From the NCBI GenBank assembly GCA_014155875.1, contig JACEFZ010017415.1, positions 291,001 to 355,000 on the forward strand: 64,000 nucleotides of DNA, given 5' to 3'. Numbering within the stretch: position 1 is the stretch's first letter; each line of letters opens with the position of its first letter. This stretch comes from Cepaea nemoralis (Eukaryota > Mollusca > Gastropoda > Stylommatophora > Helicidae). Positions 58,905 to 64,000 of this stretch are shown here, one piece after another. The translations under genes were made by a program, and so were the position numbers. Under the pieces are notes generated by a model. It was given only the letters and a program-made list of their open reading frames with translations. It did no database searches and had not been told where the DNA came from.

Positions 58905-59570
58905 CGCAGATGTTAAACACAGAAGCCACAAACAAAATTTTGCACGATGTATTGCCTGACATATTTCGCTGCACCTCGTCAGGTGCAATATGCAGAGTTA
59001 TATATCACATGAACTGAATAATACTTAAGTTTAAACAATTAAAACATATAGTCACAGGTACTGTTTGAATCTGGAACATCTGTTATCCCGACGGTAATTT
59101 CAAATTTACAACGAAATCTTTATGTTTGCACAAAACCGACTTGAGCCGCCTAATTGTTGACGCCTCACTTTATTTGAGCCATCATTTACTGTTCGTCCAG
59201 TACAGTACACGACACGTGGTTTGTTTGCTCACGCAATGGCTGCAGTTTATCGCCTTTCGACAGATTAACTCTCTTTTCCCATCGCACTGGTAGATGCTCG
59301 CCTACTCGATTTTCTAATTATCTTTCCGTTCTACCTAAGTAAGTTGCTTGACACTCATACTGGAATTGAAAAACAAATGCAGTTTGATTTGGTGTACAGA
59401 GACAATGATTCATTTACAGACACAGTAGGTATCGGGGCAGTTTTATATCTGATCCCTTCTTCAGCAGCAAAGAATGTTTGGCTTACTGCTGTTTTAAGTC
59501 CATGATGTATTCGTATCATAAAGTGGCACCCTAGGAAGGTCAGCTGAAGAAATACTTGAAGTTTGGGAAC
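58905..59570 (-). pseudogene. Penelope-like element remnant: GIY-YIG endonuclease end plus terminal repeat
   Basis: Minus strand from 59570: GCHFMIRIHHGLKTAVSQTF then FAAEEGIRYKTAPIPTVSVN, then FQFQYECQATYLGRTER, a stop, LENRVGEHLPVRWEKRVNLS. Cys-x-ATYLGRT-R-L-NR--EH is the GIY-YIG nuclease pattern at the C-terminus of Penelope-like retroelements (Y-Y-G-R cluster). Stops at two places; the RT is missing. Downstream, at 58995-58905, lies the block cacctgacgaggtgcagcga then aatatgtcagg, also found at 39.97 kb, which is likely the element's terminal repeat. Confidence 0.72.
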
Positions 59571-59579
59571 CGATGACTC

Positions 59580-62185
59580 TGTATAGTATGTTAGGTTTGG
59601 TGAGTATAATGTTAGACATGTTTAGTATAATATCAGGTCTAGTGATTATAATGTCAAGTCTATTTAGTATAATGTCAGGTCTGCGTAGTATAAATGAGGT
59701 TTAGTGAGTATAATATCAGGTTTGTTTAGTATAATGTCAGGCCTACTGAGTATAATGCCAGGTCTAGAGAGTGTAATATCAGGTCTCTTCAATATAATAT
59801 TGGGTGTAGGCCTATGTAGTATAATGTCAGGTCTGTTTAGTATAATGCCAGATCTGTTTAGCATAATGTCAGGTCTGTTTAGCATATGTCAGGTATATTT
59901 AGTATAATATCAGGTCTGTTTAGTATAATGTCAGGTCTATTTAGTATAATGTCAGATCTATTTAGTATAATGTCAGGTATATTTAGTATAATATCAGGTC
60001 TGTTTAGTATAATGTCAGTTCTATTTAGTATAATGTCAGGTCTATTTAATGTAGTGTCAGGTCTGTTTAGTATAATGCCAGGTCTATTTAGTATAATGCA
60101 AGGTCTGTTTAGTATAATTTCAGGTCTATTTAGTATAATGTCAGGTCTATTTAGTATAATGTCAGGTCTATTTAGTATAATATTATATCAGGCCTCTTTA
60201 TTATAATGTCAGGTCTGTTTAGTATAATATCAGATCTGTTTAGTATAATGTCAGATCTGTTTAGTATAATGTCAGGTCTGTTTAGTATAATATCCGATCT
60301 GTTTAGTATAATATCAGGTCTATTTAGGTGTATGTGAGGTCTATTTAGTATATCAGGTCTATTTAGTATAATGTCAGGTCTGTTTAGTATAATGTCAGGT
60401 CTGTTTAGTATAATGTCAGGTCTATTTAGTATAAACCGGTCTCCCTGGCCTAGGGGTTTTACATCTTTCTCCGTAATCCTGTATCCTCTCGTGAGTAATG
60501 TGACGTGAGCGAGAATCAGTAGTGGTTCTCACTGTGTCTGTATCTAACGGGGTATGTGAGCTGGTCGCTCAGACAGCAATGGCAAACTACTGAGCGTAAT
60601 CTTGCCAAGAAATCAACAATCAGCTGAAAGATGTTGATGTTGACAGTGATGTCCTGTAAAGGATATGCGAACAAAAAACAAAAAAATTTAGTATAATGTC
60701 AGGTCTGTTTAGCATAATATCTGGTCTGTGTAGTATAATATCAGGTCTGTTTAGTATAATGTCAGGTCTATTTAGTATAATGTTAGGTCTATTTAGTATA
60801 ATGTTAGGTCTATTTAGTATAATGTTAGGTCTATTTAGTATAATGTCAGGTCTATTTAGTATAATGTCAGGTCTATTTGGTATAATGTCAGGTCTATTTA
60901 GTATAATGTTAGGTCTATTTAGTATAATGTTAGGTCTATTTAGTATAATGTCAGGTCTATTTAGTATAATGTTAGGTCTATTTAGTATAATGTCAGGTCT
61001 GTTTAGTATAATGTCAGGTTTATTTAGTATAATGTTAGGTCTATTTAGTATAATGTTAGGTCTATTTAGTATAATGTCAGGTCTATTTAGTATAATGTCA
61101 GGTCTATTTGGTATAATGTCAGGTCTATTTGGTATAATGTCAGGTCTATTTAGTATAATGTTAGGTCTATTTAGTATAATGTTAGGTCTATTTAGTATAA
61201 TGTCAGGTCTATTTAGTATAATGTTAGGTCTATTTAGTATAATGTCAGGTCTATTTAGTATAATGTTAGGTCTATTTAGTATAATGTTAGGTCTATTTAG
61301 TATAATGTTAGGTCTATTTAGTATAATGTCAGGTCTGTTTAGTATAATGTCAGGTTTATTTAGTATAATGTTAGGTCTATTTAGTATAATGTCAGGTCTA
61401 TTTAGTATAATGTCAGGTCTATTTGGTATAATGTCAGGTCTATTTGGTATAATGTCAGGTCTATTTAGTATAATGTTAGGTCTATTTAGTATAATGTTAG
61501 GTCTATTTAGTATAATGTCAGGTCTATTTAGTATAATGTTAGGTCTATTTAGTGTAATGTCAGGTCTATTTAGTATAATGTTAGGTCTATTTAGTATAAT
61601 GTTAGGTCTATTTAGTATAATGTTAGGTCTATTTAGTATAATGTCAGGTCTGTTTAGTATAATGTCAGGTTTATTTAGTATAATGTTAGGTCTATTTAGT
61701 ATAATGTCAGGTCTATTTAGTATAATGTCAGGTCTATTTGGTATAATGTCAGGTCTATTTGGTATAATGTCAGGTCTATTTAGTATAATGTTAGGTCTAT
61801 TTAGTATAATGTTAGGTCTATTTAGTATAATGTCAGGTCTATTTAGTATAATGTTAGGTCTATTTAGTATAATGTCAGGTCTATTTGGTATAATGTCAGG
61901 TCTATTTAGTATAATGTTAGGTCTATTTAGTATGACAGGTCTATTTAGTATAATATTATCAGGTCTGTTTAGTATAATATCAGGTCTGTTTAGTATAATA
62001 GCAGGTCTTTTGTAGTATAATATCAGGTCTGTTTAATATAATGTCAGGTCTGTTTAGTATAATATCAGGTCTATTTGGTATGATGTCATGTCTGTGAAGT
62101 ATAATATCAGGTCTGTTTAGTATAATGTTAGGTCTGTTTAGTATAATGTTAGGTCTAGTAAGAATAATGGCAGGTCTAGTGTGAA
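59580..62185. repeat. 21-bp satellite, about 110 copies, with a 315-bp higher-order repeat
   Basis: Unit ggtctatttagtataatgtc a. Variants are gtca/gtta, tttagt/tttggt and ctatt/ctgtt. The double 'ttggt' marker starts at 61101, 61416 and 61731, exactly 315 bp (15 units) apart, and the units between follow the same variant order. A SINE-A copy splits the array at 60435-60686. The long ORF of period 7 codons is an artefact of the 21-bp length. Confidence 0.97.
60435..60686 (+). mobile_element. SINE-A copy 4, inserted in the 21-bp satellite
   Basis: Plus orientation: head accggtctccctggcctagg with box A tggcctagggg, body marker cagcaatggcaaactactga and gcgtaatcttgccaagaaat, 3' end gtcctgtaaaggatatgcga and tail acaaaaaacaaaaaaa. 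tttagtataa flanks both sides; this would be the target duplication but is also just the satellite unit. Box B is weak. Confidence 0.87.
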
Positions 62186-62908
62186 GGTCCATTGTGATGA
62201 TGTTGAATAGAATAACAGGGGCCGTTGGGTGGGGAGGAGGTGTTAATGAATGACTATAAAACTAATACCATCCTGCCTGGTCATCAGCTCTCTTGTTCTG
62301 TTTTAATCTCTGTGCTCACAAGCCTAACTTAAGTGGATGTCAACATCTCCACAAGAGTGTTAGGGAAACTTCCACACCCCGACATCTCCTGAGAGAGACT
62401 GAACACACATGGCTGTATCCTCAGGGCAGTGACGTCACTTCTAGTTCATCAAGCTATCAACTAATGTCTATACCGCAATGGCTCCATGTATATGTGCACA
62501 CGCGCGTGCCAGTGTGTGCGCGCGCTTGAATTGCCTTCACCTGTCTAAAGCCCGTGTCTCCAGCAGTGTGTTTACCCTTTATCTACATGAGAAGCACTGA
62601 TACGGAGCTTGTCTGCTGGTACAGAGAATGACCTCAACATGACGATGGATGCCGGCAACATTTGTCATTCTATATTTATTTACACATCGGGGAACAGAAA
62701 AATAAGGGGGAAGGGGGGGGGGGGGGAATTGTCTCTATTTGCTCAGAAATGACATCTGTCCCAGATAGTCACAGTGACATCATTGCATGTTGGTGCGCTG
62801 GTGGCAAGTCTTTAGCCGCCTTTAGACAGACAAGCAAAACAAACAAACAAAATATTCTCACCCAACTCGGCGTCTTCTTGATTAGAATTTTGAAATAAGA
62901 AATCACAT

Positions 62909-62968
<60 letters not shown>

Positions 62969-63849
62969 GGTTGGAAGGGGGGGGGGGGGGTCATAGAGAG
63001 GGAGAGAGATACACGGCTTCATACAGACACATCCACCCCATTCAAAGTCAGTGTGCGTAGGTGCGTTTCTGGTGTCGACGGGACAGAAAGATAATTGCTA
63101 AGTGGACATATTTAGACACTAACTGCCATGCAAACGAAATAATTGAAAACGGAATAAATAGGACAAATCCACAACAACAATATTAACTTGCTGCGCGCGC
63201 GCGCGCGTGCATGTGTGTGTGTGTGTGTGTGCGCGCGTGCGTGCGCGCAAAAGGCTGTTGAATGAAAACACTGCTGCTTTTCTCGCTGCTACACCCTCCT
63301 CCCCTCCCAAACCACACACAGGAACGTTGCTAATTTACATGCAACATGACCGCGATATCCGCCACCTACCGACTACCATATACTACAACATACTTGTGCT
63401 TATTTTCTAACCATAACGGTATACGTTTGTCCCCACGCCTTCACGGCACCATGACAGATGACCGCAGTTCAATGGTAGTCTGTAGACTGCTAGTTGAGAA
63501 CCCCTGATGCCGGATTCAAAGCAGCTGGAAGTGGGAATCGGACTGCGGTGGGCCCTTGAGCCTTTGCTATCAGTTACCACGGCCAGGGCAAACAGTTAGC
63601 TCATGTAATACGATTCTCTCAATACTGCTGCCTGCATGAAAGCCCAACGGAGGAGAGAGACAGGGAGGGTGGTCATCGACTTGTGTCCGCTGATATGAAT
63701 AGTTCAATCACCCGAGTTATTTTCGGTGTGCCCAGATTAATTCTTTCAGCCCAAAGCTCAATGGCTGTCTGAAAGTGTATCGATCGAGCACGATCAGATA
63801 GTACAGGGCTGTGGTTGTGAATTGTGAACGGTTCGTCTATCTCTTTTAG
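62186..63849. other. Unassigned sequence with microsatellites
   Basis: Contains G-tracts (62716-62726, 62979-62990), (CT)27 at 62912-62965 and an alternating (GC)/(GT) tract at 63193-63250 with Z-DNA character. An isolated TGACGTCA lies at about 62429. No gene recognised. Confidence 0.5.
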
Positions 63850-64000
63850 AATCCAGTGGTGCCCACTCTATGACCACGAGCAGCATGACGATGGAGGTGA
63901 TGGCAGTTACACAGGCTTTCATATGGCTGGAATCACAGCATTATACCAACGTGTGTGTACTAAGTGATTCAATGAGCATGATTCAGAAGGTCGAAGCTGG
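63850..64000 (+). pseudogene. Non-LTR RNase H fragment, running off the window
   Basis: ESSGAHSMTTSSMTMEVMAV, TQAFIWLESQHYTN, VCVLSDSMSMIQKVEAG: the middle of the same RNase H family seen at 45 and 52.9 kb, with the catalytic Glu (MEVMAV) and Asp (LSDS) both intact, unlike the other two copies. The upstream YxDGS part is not found, so the fragment starts abruptly or is rearranged. It is open to the right edge and may be the best-preserved copy outside the window. Confidence 0.8.

Noticed and set aside
60696..62015. 439-residue FSIMSGL repeat protein
   Set aside because: Translation of the 21-bp satellite; the frame breaks at indels and at the SINE.
62428..62437. Isolated TGACGTCA (CRE)
   Set aside because: No TATA box, CCAAT box or exon nearby; an 8-bp palindrome is expected by chance in 64 kb.
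63495..63510. ttgagaacccctg as the right end of a hAT MITE
   Set aside because: No matching left end or 8-bp duplication found.

Overview
This window is nuclear DNA of a multicellular animal. It shows no bacterial features: there are no ribosome-binding sites, operons or long non-repetitive ORFs. Instead it holds tRNA-derived SINEs, hAT and mariner DNA transposons, RTE-like and RNase H-bearing non-LTR retrotransposons, a Penelope-like element, long microsatellites and many minisatellite arrays. A marine invertebrate, perhaps a mollusc, fits this make-up. That is an inference from composition; no host gene here identifies the taxon.

Layout. Positions 1-13.7 kb are mostly tandem arrays (48, 42, 37, 29, 92 and 64 bp units), with a hAT MITE at 4.9 kb and a decayed RTE reverse transcriptase at 7 kb. 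Positions 14-21 kb hold more arrays (a (CT)n-punctuated unit, then 54, 42 and 67 bp). Two arrays, at 4.2 and 19-20.4 kb, appear to have grown out of the inside of one SINE family (SINE-B). At 21.2-22.1 kb on the minus strand lies the only convincing host-gene candidate: a three-exon gene for a short secreted peptide with a CCAAT/CRE/TATA-like promoter and a poly(A) signal. Positions 24-40 kb are a transposon graveyard: a foldback with hammerhead-like motifs, two RTE endonuclease copies (one broken by a SINE, one split by a hAT element with a perfect 8-bp target duplication), a second hAT, a third RTE copy and a full-length dead mariner. A 61-bp satellite fills 40.7-43.1 kb. Positions 44.7-53.4 kb hold two copies of an RNase H-bearing non-LTR element (one 5'-truncated and inverted, one nearly complete but interrupted by a coiled-coil segment), a SINE with perfect target duplications and an inverted RTE fragment. 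The rest is a 42-bp array, a 40/43-bp array, another RTE fragment, a Penelope-like GIY-YIG remnant, a 21-bp satellite with a 315-bp higher-order repeat, and an RNase H fragment running off the right edge.

The very long 'ORFs' across the arrays exist because the repeat units are multiples of 3 bp (48, 42, 54, 21). They stay open in several frames and on both strands, so they are not called as genes. Every transposon gene seen is broken; none looks able to move itself. The parts do not form one pathway. The coherent stories are the nesting order of the transposons and the birth of minisatellites inside SINEs.
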